Position numbers and translations under genes: made by a program. The notes beneath the pieces were generated by a model. That model was not told where the DNA came from. It saw nothing but the letters and a program-made list of their open reading frames with translations, and searched no databases. A stretch of 64,000 nt of DNA from JADGHX01 sp035760965 (GTDB lineage Bacteria > Pseudomonadota > Gammaproteobacteria > Steroidobacterales > Steroidobacteraceae): NCBI GenBank assembly GCA_035760965.1, contig DASTRY010000032.1, positions 1-64,000 on the forward strand, in the 5' to 3' direction. Positions 54,397 to 62,483 of this stretch are shown here, piece by piece; the first letter of the stretch is position 1, and every line of letters starts with the position of its first letter.

Positions 54397-55629
54397 TCAG
54401 CCCCACCGGCTCAGGATCAGCGACGTGTTCACGCCGCCGAACGCGAAGTTGTTGCTCATGACGTGCTCCACCGCGAGCGCGCGCCCCTCGCCGGTGATGT
54501 AGTCGAGCTCACCGCAGCGCGGGTCGAGGTTGTCGAGATTGAGGGTGGGCGCGAACCATCCGGCCTTCATCATCTCGATGCTGAACCAGGCTTCGAGCGC
54601 GCCGCATGCGCCGAGCGTGTGCCCGAGGTAGCTCTTCTGCGAGCTGATGGGCATGCGCGCGCCGAACAGCGCCGCCGTCGCGCGCGATTCCGCGATGTCG
54701 CCATGCTCGGTCGCCGTGCCGTGTCCGTTCACGTAGCCGATTGCGTCGGGTGGCAGGCCGGCCTCGCGCAGGGCCAGCTCCATCACGAGCCGCATCGTGT
54801 CCTCTTCGGGCTTGGTGACGTGCACGCCATCCGAGTTCGTTGCGAAGCCGGTGATCTCGGCATGGATCGCTGCGCCGCGCGCGCGTGCGTGCTCGAGCTC
54901 CTCGAGCACCAGCATGCCGGCGCCTTCGCCGACGACGAGACCATCGCGGTCCCGGTCGTACGGCCGCGGCGTCGTGCTTGGCGCGCTGTTGCGCTGGCTC
55001 GTCGCGTAGAGCATGTCGAACGCCATGGCTTCCGTCGGGCACAGCTCCTCGGCGCCGCCGGCGATCATCACGTCCTGACGGCCGTAGCGAATCGATTCGT
55101 ACGCGTAGCCGATGGCCTGACTGCCCGACGTGCACGCGCTCGATGTGGGAATGATCCGGCCCTTCAGGCCGAAGAAGATGCCGATGTTCGCCGCCGCGGT
55201 GTGCGGCATCATCTTGACGTACGAGTTCGCGCTGAGACCCGGCGAGGTCCCGTTGATCACCAGCAGCGCGAAATCCTTGATATCCGGCGTGCTGCCGACG
55301 CAGGAGCCGCACGCGACGCCCACCCGGCCGCTCTGGAGCAATGGATCGCCCAGCAGCTTGGCATCCGTGAGGGCGAGCTCCGCTGCGCGCACGGCGAGCT
55401 GCGACACGCGACCCATCCCACGCAGATGCTTGCGAGTCCAGTGCTCCGGCGGACGGAAATCCGGAATCGGCGCGGCGAGCTTCGTGCCGAGATCGGTGTA
55501 GCGCTCCCACTCCTCGAGATACGTCACCGCGTTGTCCCGAACGCGCAGGCGCGCGTGTATCTGCGGCCAGGAGGAGCCGAGCGCGGTCACTCCCGCCATG
55601 CCCGTGACGACGACGCGCCTCATCAGCAC
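54397..55629 (-). CDS. 3-oxoacyl-ACP synthase (KAS II-type, second of two)
   Basis: 410 residues. MLMRRVVVTGMAGVTALG start, nucleophile IIPTSSACTSGSQAIGYAYE, VNGHGTATEHGDIAES for the first His, SQKSYLGHTLGACGALEA for Lys/His, and MSNNFAFGGVNTSLILSRWG at the end. A FabF-like enzyme, presumably for starter condensation or the early rounds in the same pathway. Sits between ketoreductase (7-bp overlap) and ligase (19-bp gap). Confidence 0.95.
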   Translation of the reverse strand: MLMRRVVVTGMAGVTALGSSWPQIHARLRVRDNAVTYLEEWERYTDLGTKLAAPIPDFRPPEHWTRKHLRGMGRVSQLAVRAAELALTDAKLLGDPLLQSGRVGVACGSCVGSTPDIKDFALLVINGTSPGLSANSYVKMMPHTAAANIGIFFGLKGRIIPTSSACTSGSQAIGYAYESIRYGRQDVMIAGGAEELCPTEAMAFDMLYATSQRNSAPSTTPRPYDRDRDGLVVGEGAGMLVLEELEHARARGAAIHAEITGFATNSDGVHVTKPEEDTMRLVMELALREAGLPPDAIGYVNGHGTATEHGDIAESRATAALFGARMPISSQKSYLGHTLGACGALEAWFSIEMMKAGWFAPTLNLDNLDPRCGELDYITGEGRALAVEHVMSNNFAFGGVNTSLILSRWG

Positions 55630-56351
55630 AACCCGCCGTTCACGGCGATGATCTGGCGCGTGACGTACGAGGCGTCCGGCGACATCAGGAAAGACACGAC
55701 CCCGGCCACTTCATCCACGGTGCCGCTGCGCTGCATGGGAATGGCCTTCAGGATCTCCTCGACGGGCACGTGCGCCTCGACCATGTCCGTCGCAATGAGC
55801 CCGGGCGCCACGCAGTTCACGGTGATCTGGCGCTTCGCGAGCTCGACGGCGAGCGCCTTGGTCGCGCCAACGATGCCCGCCTTCGCGGCGCTGTAGTTCA
55901 CCTGGCCGCGGTTGCCGATGAGCCCCGACACCGATGCGAGCGTCACGATGCGGCCCGGCGCGCGGCGCCGGATCATCGGCATGATCAGCGGCTGCAGGAC
56001 GTTGTAGAACGCGTCGAGATTGCTGCGGATCACCGTGTCCCACGCCTCGCCGCTCATCGCGGGGAATGCCGTGTCGTGAGTGAGGCCGGCGTTGCAGACG
56101 ACGCCGTAGTAGGCACCGTTCGCTTCGATGTCCGCGAGGAGCAAGTCGGCGCACTTCTGCCGATCCGTCACATCGAACTGCAGGACGCGCGCGGCGCGGC
56201 CGAGCGCGACGATCTCGGCGGCGACGGCGTCCGCCTCTTCTCGCCGCGAGCGGCAGTGAACGACGACGTCGTGGCCATCTCGCGCGAGACGCAGCGCGAT
56301 GGCGCGGCCAATGCCGCGGCTCGAGCCGGTAACGAGCACCGTGCCCTTCAT
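55623..56351 (-). CDS. 3-oxoacyl-ACP reductase (SDR, FabG-like)
   Basis: 242 residues. VLVTGSSRGIGRAIALRLARDG is the NADPH Rossmann motif (TGxxxGIG), VVCNAGLTHDTAF the NNAG-like strand, ASVSGLIGN holds the catalytic Ser and QVNYSAAKAGIVGATKALA the Tyr-x3-Lys. Reduces the beta-keto group before dehydration. Seven-bp overlap with the ketosynthase and 16 bp after the halogenase-like gene. Confidence 0.95.
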   Translation of the reverse strand: MKGTVLVTGSSRGIGRAIALRLARDGHDVVVHCRSRREEADAVAAEIVALGRAARVLQFDVTDRQKCADLLLADIEANGAYYGVVCNAGLTHDTAFPAMSGEAWDTVIRSNLDAFYNVLQPLIMPMIRRRAPGRIVTLASVSGLIGNRGQVNYSAAKAGIVGATKALAVELAKRQITVNCVAPGLIATDMVEAHVPVEEILKAIPMQRSGTVDEVAGVVSFLMSPDASYVTRQIIAVNGGLC

Positions 56352-56367
56352 GGCGAAGACGAACCGT

Positions 56368-57594
56368 TCATGCGCATAGCTTCGCCAACGTATCCAGCCG
56401 CGCCCGCGCCTGGGTGACGAACGGATTGCGCTCGTCCCACGCGTAGCCGGCCAGCACCGAGCAGATCATGCGCTTCAACTCCTCCGGCTGCCGCTCGTGG
56501 AACACGATCTTCTGAAAGCGTCCGTCGTACCATGCATCGACGTACGCGCGGAAGCAGTCGACACCCCGTCGCAGCGGCACCTCGAACTCACTCTGCCAAT
56601 CCACCCGCTCGCCGCGCAACTGTCGATCGAGCACGTCGACCGCCGTGCTCGCCGAGCGCATGGCGATGGTGATGCCCGACGAGAACACGGGATCGAGGAA
56701 CTCCGCGGCGTTCCCGAGCAGCGCGAAGCCCGGCCCATGCATGGTCTTCACGTTGGCCGAGTAGCCGGCGATCTGGCGCACGGGCGTATCCCATTCTGCA
56801 TCGACGAGCAGGGACGTGAGACCTTGCTCCTCCGCGAGCAGCGTCCGCAGCTGCTGCTCGGGCGGTCCGGGGTACCGCTCGATGAATTTCGGCTCCGCCA
56901 CGATGCCGACGGAGGAGCGGCCGTCCGCAAGCGGGATCAGCCAGTACCACACATCGTGGTGCCGAGGATGGACGACGACGCGCACCTTGTTCCGATCGAA
57001 CGCACCCTCCGGGATGTGGTCCGTGACGTGCGTGACGAGCGCCTGCCGCACCGGAAAGTCCGACGGCACTTCGAGGTCCAGCAGCCTCGGCAAGGTCCGC
57101 CCGAAGCCGCTCGCGTCGAGCACGAAATCGGCTTCGATCGTCGTGACTTCGCCGCTCGCCGCGCGCGCCGTCAGCGTGCGACGCCCCTCCCGCGTGCCGA
57201 TGTCCACGATCTCGACTCGATAGCGGATCTCGACACCCTGCTTCTCGGCTCCGTCCGCGAGCAGCTTGTCGAACTTCGCGCGCAACACCTGATACGTGGA
57301 GGGCCGTCCGGGCGTGAAGCGCTGGCTGAAGTCGTAGTCGGAATAGCTCGCGGAGTGCGCGAACGCCGCGCCGTTCTTGTACTGGAAGCCGGCCGCGTCC
57401 ACCGCTTCGAGCATGCCCGCCTCGGCGACGAAATCGAGGCAGTGAACCAGCAGGCTCTCGCCGATCGAGAAGCGCGGAAAGGCCTGCCGCTCGAGCACGA
57501 GCACGTCGCGCCCGCGCCGGCGCAGCAGCGCGGCGGCGATGGACCCCGAAGGTCCCGCCCCGATCACGACCACCTGTCTGCGTTCAACCGTCAT
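56368..57594 (-). CDS. Flavin-dependent halogenase-family protein 3
   Basis: 408 residues. VVVIGAGPSGSIAAALLRRRG (FAD), ERQAFPRFSIGESLLVHCLDF, AAGFQYKNGAAFAHSAS with a Lys placed as in characterised halogenases, DVWYWLIPLADGRSSVGIVAE (WxWxIP), NAAEFLDPVFSSGITIAM near the end. Compared with the other two, the Lys position reads FQYKNGAAF as in the PltA/CmlS type, making halogenation of a carrier-bound aromatic the best guess. Its ATG overlaps the thioesterase stop (ATGA). C-terminal third is helical. Confidence 0.87.
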   Translation of the reverse strand: MTVERRQVVVIGAGPSGSIAAALLRRRGRDVLVLERQAFPRFSIGESLLVHCLDFVAEAGMLEAVDAAGFQYKNGAAFAHSASYSDYDFSQRFTPGRPSTYQVLRAKFDKLLADGAEKQGVEIRYRVEIVDIGTREGRRTLTARAASGEVTTIEADFVLDASGFGRTLPRLLDLEVPSDFPVRQALVTHVTDHIPEGAFDRNKVRVVVHPRHHDVWYWLIPLADGRSSVGIVAEPKFIERYPGPPEQQLRTLLAEEQGLTSLLVDAEWDTPVRQIAGYSANVKTMHGPGFALLGNAAEFLDPVFSSGITIAMRSASTAVDVLDRQLRGERVDWQSEFEVPLRRGVDCFRAYVDAWYDGRFQKIVFHERQPEELKRMICSVLAGYAWDERNPFVTQARARLDTLAKLCA

Positions 57595-58028
57595 CGACTC
57601 GACTTCTCCAGCGCCGCGCGCACCCGATCCGTGAGGCAGGGCGGCGACACCCATTGCATGGCGTGCGTCTCGCGATCCACCGCGACTTGCACGGTCTGCG
57701 CGCGGCCGACACGCGCCTCGTCTTTGCAATCGACCATCAAGTAGTTGACGCCGAGGCGGGTCTCCCACTCCACGAGCGACGCGCGCACGCGCAGGCGGTC
57801 GCCGTAGCGAACGGCGCGCACGTATTTCACTTCCACGCTGACGATGGGCCAGAGATAGCCCGAGCCCATCATCGCCTCCAGGTCGAAGCCGATGCGCTCC
57901 ATCAGCGCCCAGCGCGCGTTCTCCAGATACTTCATGTAATGCCCGTGCCAGACGACGCCCGCCAGGTCCACATCGTGGAACGGCACGACGACTTCGATGC
58001 TGGCCGAGATCGGGCCCTGCTTGCGCAC
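57591..58028 (-). CDS. 4HBT-type acyl thioesterase
   Basis: 145 residues, hotdog fold. VVVPFHDVDLAGVVWHGHYMKYLENARWALMERIG carries the catalytic Asp (VDLAGVV) and the WHGHYxxY pattern of YbgC/FcbC-like enzymes. May release the product or clear mis-loaded ACP; thioesterases of this kind are standard in polyene clusters. GTG start directly follows the TGA of the acyltransferase. Confidence 0.92.
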   Translation of the reverse strand: MRKQGPISASIEVVVPFHDVDLAGVVWHGHYMKYLENARWALMERIGFDLEAMMGSGYLWPIVSVEVKYVRAVRYGDRLRVRASLVEWETRLGVNYLMVDCKDEARVGRAQTVQVAVDRETHAMQWVSPPCLTDRVRAALEKSSR

Positions 58029-58973
58029 TCAGGGATTCCAGAACGCGTAGTAGTTGAACCACTGGAGCGGCGCGAGTCGCAGATAGTGCTCGAGCCGATC
58101 TGCATACTGCTGCGCGTACGCGCGGAGCGCCGCCTCGCGGTCCGCGCGCGGCAGCTCGACGCGCTCGGCGAACGGCTCGAAATACGCGCAATTCCGTCCG
58201 TCCCGGCGCAGCACGAACATCAGATACACCGGGCAGTCGAGGACCGATGCCAGGACATACGGGCCGATCGGCAGCGGCGCCCGCTCACCGAGGAACGTGA
58301 TGTCCACCGTACGCCCGCCATGCACGGGAACGCGATCGCCCGCGATCACGACCCATTCGCCGCGATCGACGCGCTGGCGCAGCTCCAGCGCCGTCACCGG
58401 ATCGAGCTGCGTGACCTGCACCAGCTCCACGTCCGTCGCGCCGGCGAGGCGCATGATGCGATTGAAACGCTCGCTGTGCGCCGTGTGCACGAGCACGTTC
58501 AGCTTCACGCGGTTGTTCAGCGTACCGAGCGCGCGCAGCACTTCGAGATTGCCGAGGTGCGAGCCGAGCACCACGATGCCGCGGCTCCCCTGCGCCACGG
58601 CCGACATCTCCGCGTGATTGTCGAACGTGACGTCGCGCACGGTGAGCCGGCCGGACCAGGTATCGATCTTGTCGAGGATCGCTTTGCCGAAGGCGCGGAA
58701 GTGCCGGTAGGCGTCGCGCCAGGTCGGCCGCAGGCCCAGCTCCGGCATCGCCGCCGCGAGATGCCGCAGGTAGTCGAGCGAAGCGTTGCGGGTGCGGCGG
58801 CTCGAGAGAAAGAGATAGAGCGAGGTCGCCTCCACGAACGGCAGCATCAACGGCCGGGAGAGCACGCGCAGGCCGAACAGCATGAGCCGCATGAGCCAGA
58901 ACGTGCCGCGCTCCCGGTGCGTCCAGCTCACACGGACGGTTGCGCCCGGCGTGCTCATCGGATCTTTCTCCAT
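58029..58973 (-). CDS. LpxL/HtrB-type acyltransferase (second of two)
   Basis: 314 residues. IVVLGSHLGNLEVLRALG carries the HxxxxE variant of the catalytic pair, VIAGDRVPVHGGRTVDITFLGERAPLPIGPYVLA loop II, APLQWFNYYAFW is the C-terminal signature. N-terminal hydrophobic stretch after FWLMRLMLFGLRVL. Overlaps the GT2 gene by 19 bp. In E. coli/Xenorhabdus-type clusters a single protein carries both the glycosyltransferase and this acyltransferase; here they are two genes. Confidence 0.92.
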   Translation of the reverse strand: MEKDPMSTPGATVRVSWTHRERGTFWLMRLMLFGLRVLSRPLMLPFVEATSLYLFLSSRRTRNASLDYLRHLAAAMPELGLRPTWRDAYRHFRAFGKAILDKIDTWSGRLTVRDVTFDNHAEMSAVAQGSRGIVVLGSHLGNLEVLRALGTLNNRVKLNVLVHTAHSERFNRIMRLAGATDVELVQVTQLDPVTALELRQRVDRGEWVVIAGDRVPVHGGRTVDITFLGERAPLPIGPYVLASVLDCPVYLMFVLRRDGRNCAYFEPFAERVELPRADREAALRAYAQQYADRLEHYLRLAPLQWFNYYAFWNP

Positions 58974-59764
58974 AGCAACAACGGCAGCCGGATCAGCATG
59001 CCCGCGAAGAGCATGAGCTGCAGCCTCACCATCAGCACGTTGTCCCAGACGAGCCGGAAATGCGAGACACCGTCGAGCGGATAGGACACCCGCGTCGGCA
59101 GCCAGAGCATGGGCTGGCCGCGCCAGTTGAGGCGCACGAGCACTTCGACGTCGAAGTCCATGCGTGAGCCGAGCCGTGTGCTATTCAGCAGCTCGAGCAC
59201 GGGCGCGAGAGGGTAGACGCGGAAGCCGCACATGGAGTCCGGTATAGCGAAGGACAGCGTGTTCAGCCACACCATCCAGTGCGTGAGGTAGCGGCTGTAG
59301 AAGCGGCCGCGGGGCATCTCGTCGCCGAAGATCGGCCGGCCGCACACGAGCGCGTCGGGATGGGCGCGCGCCGTGTCGATGAATCGCGACACATCGCCGA
59401 GCGCGTGCTGTCCGTCCGCGTCGATCTGCAGCGCGTGGGAGAAGCCGCTGGCGCGTGCCGCTCGCAAACCCGCCGTCACTGCTCCTCCTTTACCGAGATT
59501 TCTCGACAGACGAACGAGTGAGACGTCCGGATCCGCGGCGGCCAGTCGGTCGAGCTCGCGGGCACACTCCGGGCCCGAGGCGTCGTCGACGAGCACGCAC
59601 GGCAGACCGGCGTCGCGCACGGCCGCGACGACCTTACCGACCGCACGCTCGTGGTTGTAGACGGGAATCACCGCACATGGACGGAAGAGCGCTCCCGCGG
59701 CGGGAGACGACGAGCTCGCGAGGGACACGGGCTCTCCGGGCTCAGCCTTTCGCAAGGCGTTCAA
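58955..59764 (-). CDS. GT2-family glycosyltransferase
   Basis: 269 residues. AVIPVYNHERAVGKVVAAV start, VDDASGPECA, LGKGGAVTAGLRAARASG, IDADGQH (DxD-like metal site), GCRPIFGDEMPRGRFYSRY and SMCGFRVYP acceptor loop. Two hydrophobic segments at the C-terminus (WMVWLNTLSFAI, VLMVRLQLMLFAGMLIRLPLLLW) place it at the inner membrane. Transfers a sugar to a lipid or head group of the polyene. Overlaps the ACP gene by 23 bp and the acyltransferase by 19 bp. Confidence 0.92.
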   Translation of the reverse strand: MNALRKAEPGEPVSLASSSSPAAGALFRPCAVIPVYNHERAVGKVVAAVRDAGLPCVLVDDASGPECARELDRLAAADPDVSLVRLSRNLGKGGAVTAGLRAARASGFSHALQIDADGQHALGDVSRFIDTARAHPDALVCGRPIFGDEMPRGRFYSRYLTHWMVWLNTLSFAIPDSMCGFRVYPLAPVLELLNSTRLGSRMDFDVEVLVRLNWRGQPMLWLPTRVSYPLDGVSHFRLVWDNVLMVRLQLMLFAGMLIRLPLLLWRKIR

Positions 59765-59990
59765 TGGCCTGCACGAGATCGCCGACGGTTCGCACGGTAC
59801 GGAAGTCCTCCGGCGTCACCTTCTTGCCGATGACGCGCCGGACGCGGTCGATGAGGTCCACGGCGTCGATGCTGTCGATCTCCAGATCCTCGTTCAGGCG
59901 TGTGGCCGCCGTGATGCGCGCCGGTTCGATTTCGAAGAGCTCGGCGAACGCCGTGCGCAGCATCTGCAGAATCTGGTCCGAGCTCAGCAT
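59742..59990 (-). CDS. Acyl carrier protein 2 of the polyene cluster
   Basis: 82 residues. ATRLNEDLEIDSIDAVDLIDRVRR with the phosphopantetheine Ser in the DSI motif, then KVTPEDFRTVRTVGDLVQAIE. Shorter than the first ACP. In two-ACP polyene clusters one carries the elongating chain and the other the starter or product; which is which is not visible. Overlaps the GT2 gene by 23 bp. Confidence 0.92.
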   Translation of the reverse strand: MLSSDQILQMLRTAFAELFEIEPARITAATRLNEDLEIDSIDAVDLIDRVRRVIGKKVTPEDFRTVRTVGDLVQAIERLAKG

Positions 59991-60029
59991 GTTCGTTCCA
60001 CTTGGGGCACGTGCGGCGTGCCCACGTCG

Positions 60030-60842
60030 TTATGAAAAACTCAGGCCCCGCCGGGAGCAGTGCTCCTGCGCGGGCCGACCTCCCGAGCGCAATTCCTCCG
60101 CGAACACCCGCAACAGGTGCTCGTTCAGGACGCGCGACGCCTTGGGCGGCGGCGCGGTGCGAAACTCGTCCATCTCGATGTCCGTACCGACCCGAAGCGT
60201 GAACCGCACCCGACGCGGCGGGATGCGATACCACGGCATGTTCTTGGCCAGGGTCGTCGGGTCGCAGCGGATGAACACCGGCGTCACGACCCGCGCGGCC
60301 TTGACCGCAATGTTGGCGGCTCCCCGGTGGAACTGCAGCGCTTGGCCGGGTGTCGTGCGTGTTCCCTCGGGAAATATTATTACAGATTGACCCTCGGCCA
60401 GGGCGGCCGCGGTCTGCTCGACCATGTCGAACGTGGACTCGTTGCTCACGAAACCGGCGGCCATCACCGGCCAGCGCGTGAACGGGTTGCGCCACATCGC
60501 CGCTTTCACGATACACAGGGGCTGCGGCGTGAAGGCGAGCAGAAAGACGACGTCGATGAGCGACGGATGGTTCGCGAGGATCATCTGGCCGGGCCGGCCG
60601 AGCCGGCTCGTGTCGCGGAACTCGTAGGTGAGGACGCCCACCGCGCGCATGAACTCCAGGAAGAGACGCATTCCGAAGCGGAAAACGGCGCGCACGCGGC
60701 GGCGATGCGTTGCCAGGTTCCCGGGCACGAGGCGCATCAGCGGAAACACGACGAGGCCGGACACGAGGCCGAGCAGGCCGAACACGGCGAAACACAGCGC
60801 GGTGGCCAGCAGGCGCCAGCAGTAGCTGATCGATTTGAGCAT
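60030..60842 (-). CDS. PlsC-type 1-acyl-glycerol-3-phosphate acyltransferase-like
   Basis: 270 residues. LATALCFAVFGLLGLVSGLVVF membrane anchor, MILANHPSLIDVVFLL (NHxxxxD), FVSNESTFDMVEQT, IIFPEGTRTTPGQALQFHRG (motif III), TPVFIRCDPTTLAKNM (motif IV). Such an acyltransferase heads the operon in many aryl-polyene clusters and builds the lipid anchor. First gene of the nine-gene minus-strand operon, with 40 bp between its start and the divergent phosphopantetheinyl-transferase gene. Confidence 0.92.
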   Translation of the reverse strand: MLKSISYCWRLLATALCFAVFGLLGLVSGLVVFPLMRLVPGNLATHRRRVRAVFRFGMRLFLEFMRAVGVLTYEFRDTSRLGRPGQMILANHPSLIDVVFLLAFTPQPLCIVKAAMWRNPFTRWPVMAAGFVSNESTFDMVEQTAAALAEGQSVIIFPEGTRTTPGQALQFHRGAANIAVKAARVVTPVFIRCDPTTLAKNMPWYRIPPRRVRFTLRVGTDIEMDEFRTAPPPKASRVLNEHLLRVFAEELRSGGRPAQEHCSRRGLSFS

Positions 60843-60882
60843 CGTCCCAGAACCCCACCTCCGGCGAAGCATAATCGCTCGC

Positions 60883-62094
60883 ATGGCTGCCGACCGAGAC
60901 GTTCCACCCGCTCCGCCGCTGGGCGTGTCCGCCAGCGATCGCTCGGCGCCGACAGGCGCTTCGCGCGCCGGCCGACCGTCGCAGCCGAGCGTCGCGTCCG
61001 CGGACGATCCAACGTTGGCGCCGCGTGCGGTCGTGCCGGGCTCCGAGCTGGCCGTCTGGCTGGCCGGCCCCGCGGCCCGGCGCTTCTTCGCGCCGGAGGC
61101 GCAGAGCGCCGACGACCTGACGCGATGGCGCGACATCGTGAATACGCGTAAGCGAGAGGAATGGGAGATCAGCCGCGCGCTGCTGGCGCACGTGCGAAGC
61201 GAGCTCGGCGATCGCGGGCGTGCCGCCCGGACGCGAGGCGCGAGAAGTGATGAGCGCGCGGCAAGCGACGAGACATCGTTGCGGGCGGCACGCAACGAAA
61301 CCGTCTCGCCCGCAGCAAGCGACGAGATAGCGTCGGGGGCGGCAAGCGGCGCAAAAGCATCGAGGGCAGCACGCGACGAGACCGTCTCGGACGCCGTCTC
61401 GCCGGCGGCAAGTGACGAGGCAGTCTTGGGCACGGCAAGCGGCGAAACAGCATCGCGGGCGGCACGCTGCGAGACCGCGTCGCCGGCGGCCGGCGTCGCT
61501 CCGCCAGTGCGAGCGCACAGCTCGGCGCCCCTCGCACCGGAGGGCGCAGCACTCAGCCTGAGCCACTCGGGCGGCTATGCCGCCGCGGCGGCAAGTCGGG
61601 CAGCGACGTCCATCGGCGTCGATCTCGAGTGCGAACGACCGCGCGATCTGAAGCGTATCGCCCGCTTCGCATTCGCCGAGAGCGAGAACGCGCAGCTCGA
61701 GGCCCTGAAAACGCCCGCGGAGCGCGTCGAGCGGTTTTACATTCTCTGGACGCTGAAGGAAGCGTTCGCCAAAGCACTCGCGTTGCCGCTGTTGGCGAGC
61801 TTGCGCCAGTGCACGTTCTCGGAGTCTGCCGGCGCCTGGCGCGCGTCAGTGCCGACGAAGCAGGCTTGGGTGGCACGCGCGTACCGGGCGTCGCCAACGC
61901 TCGTGCTGAGCGTCGTCGCACTGCTGCCGGAGAGCGTCTCGCCAGCGGATTTCCGCATTTCGACGCGCGAATGGCCGGCGCCTGCGCTGGAACCGTGGCG
62001 CACGCTCATTGCGCTGGCCTCGGCCGATGATCTTCGCGCCTGGCTCGCAGTGGATGCGCGTCGCCGCGCGCGGACACCCGACCGTCGAACCTGA
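60883..62094 (+). CDS. 4'-phosphopantetheinyl transferase with repeat-filled insertion
   Basis: 403 residues, about 150 longer than usual. Sfp/AcpT-type parts: LTRWRDIVNTRKREEWEISRALLAHV (about 79-104), SLSHSGGYAAAAAS (about 225-238), IGVDLECERPRDLKRIARFAF with the metal-binding Asp and Glu, and YILWTLKEAFAKAL with the WxxKEA catalytic motif. Between about residues 111 and 208 is a low-complexity stretch rich in Ala, Ser, Glu, Asp and Arg made of repeated AASDE and RAARxET units. Activates the two ACPs by adding phosphopantetheine. The extreme C-terminus is encoded by the first, degraded copy of a 53-bp repeat. Confidence 0.88.
   Translation: MAADRDVPPAPPLGVSASDRSAPTGASRAGRPSQPSVASADDPTLAPRAVVPGSELAVWLAGPAARRFFAPEAQSADDLTRWRDIVNTRKREEWEISRALLAHVRSELGDRGRAARTRGARSDERAASDETSLRAARNETVSPAASDEIASGAASGAKASRAARDETVSDAVSPAASDEAVLGTASGETASRAARCETASPAAGVAPPVRAHSSAPLAPEGAALSLSHSGGYAAAAASRAATSIGVDLECERPRDLKRIARFAFAESENAQLEALKTPAERVERFYILWTLKEAFAKALALPLLASLRQCTFSESAGAWRASVPTKQAWVARAYRASPTLVLSVVALLPESVSPADFRISTREWPAPALEPWRTLIALASADDLRAWLAVDARRRARTPDRRT
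61258..61494 (+). repeat. Imperfect in-frame repeats within the phosphopantetheinyl-transferase gene
   Basis: AASDE recurs at residues 127, 145 and 176, and RAARxET at about 134, 161 and 192. Unit lengths differ (about 18, 31 and 26 residues), so it is a mosaic rather than a uniform array; all lengths keep the reading frame. Confidence 0.7.
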
Positions 62095-62216
62095 CGTCGC
62101 TGCGAACGCTCGCCGCGCCGCGCTCGGACACGGACCGTCGGAGCTGAAGTCGTGGCGAGCAGTCGCCGCGCCACGCTCGGACACCGGCCGTCGGAGCTGA
62201 AGTCGTGGAGTGCAGT
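62062..62216 (+). repeat. 53-bp tandem repeat at and after the phosphopantetheinyl-transferase stop
   Basis: Two close copies at 62111-62163 and 62164-62216 (each starts CGCCGCGCC and contains CCGTCGGAGCTGAAGTCGTG). A weaker first copy, 62062-62110, holds the last codons and the TGA stop of the gene; a further partial copy begins at 62217. Confidence 0.8.
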
Positions 62217-62483
62217 CGCCGAGCTGCGCTCGCAGCTCGCCGGTGCGCCGGCACACCTCGCAATCGAAGGCGGTTCGCACACTCGCTCGCGCCGAAACGT
62301 CACCGACTTCACATCGCGTCTCGCTCACGCAAAATTTTTTTGCGTCGGCTCCCAAAATCTTCTCTCGAGGTATTGCATCGTCGGCGCGTGTGGCCCAACA
62401 TCCGCGCCGCGTTGCGAGGTGTGGTACCGCTCGTGACGTCCAGAGATGGTCGTCCGGACCCTTGGAGGTGTGGCAAGACCGAA
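62217..62483. other. Gene-free stretch with A/T-tract hairpin before the next gene
   Basis: No gene is supported. ACGCAAAA (62327-62334) and TTTTGCGT (62338-62345) form a perfect 8-bp hairpin with a TTT loop in otherwise GC-rich DNA; it could be a terminator for the upstream gene or a regulatory site. GGAGG (62464-62468) lies 15 nt before the following ATG. Confidence 0.5.

Noticed and set aside
61258..61494. Phase-variation repeats in the phosphopantetheinyl transferase
   Set aside because: Unit lengths are all multiples of three, so changes would not switch the frame.
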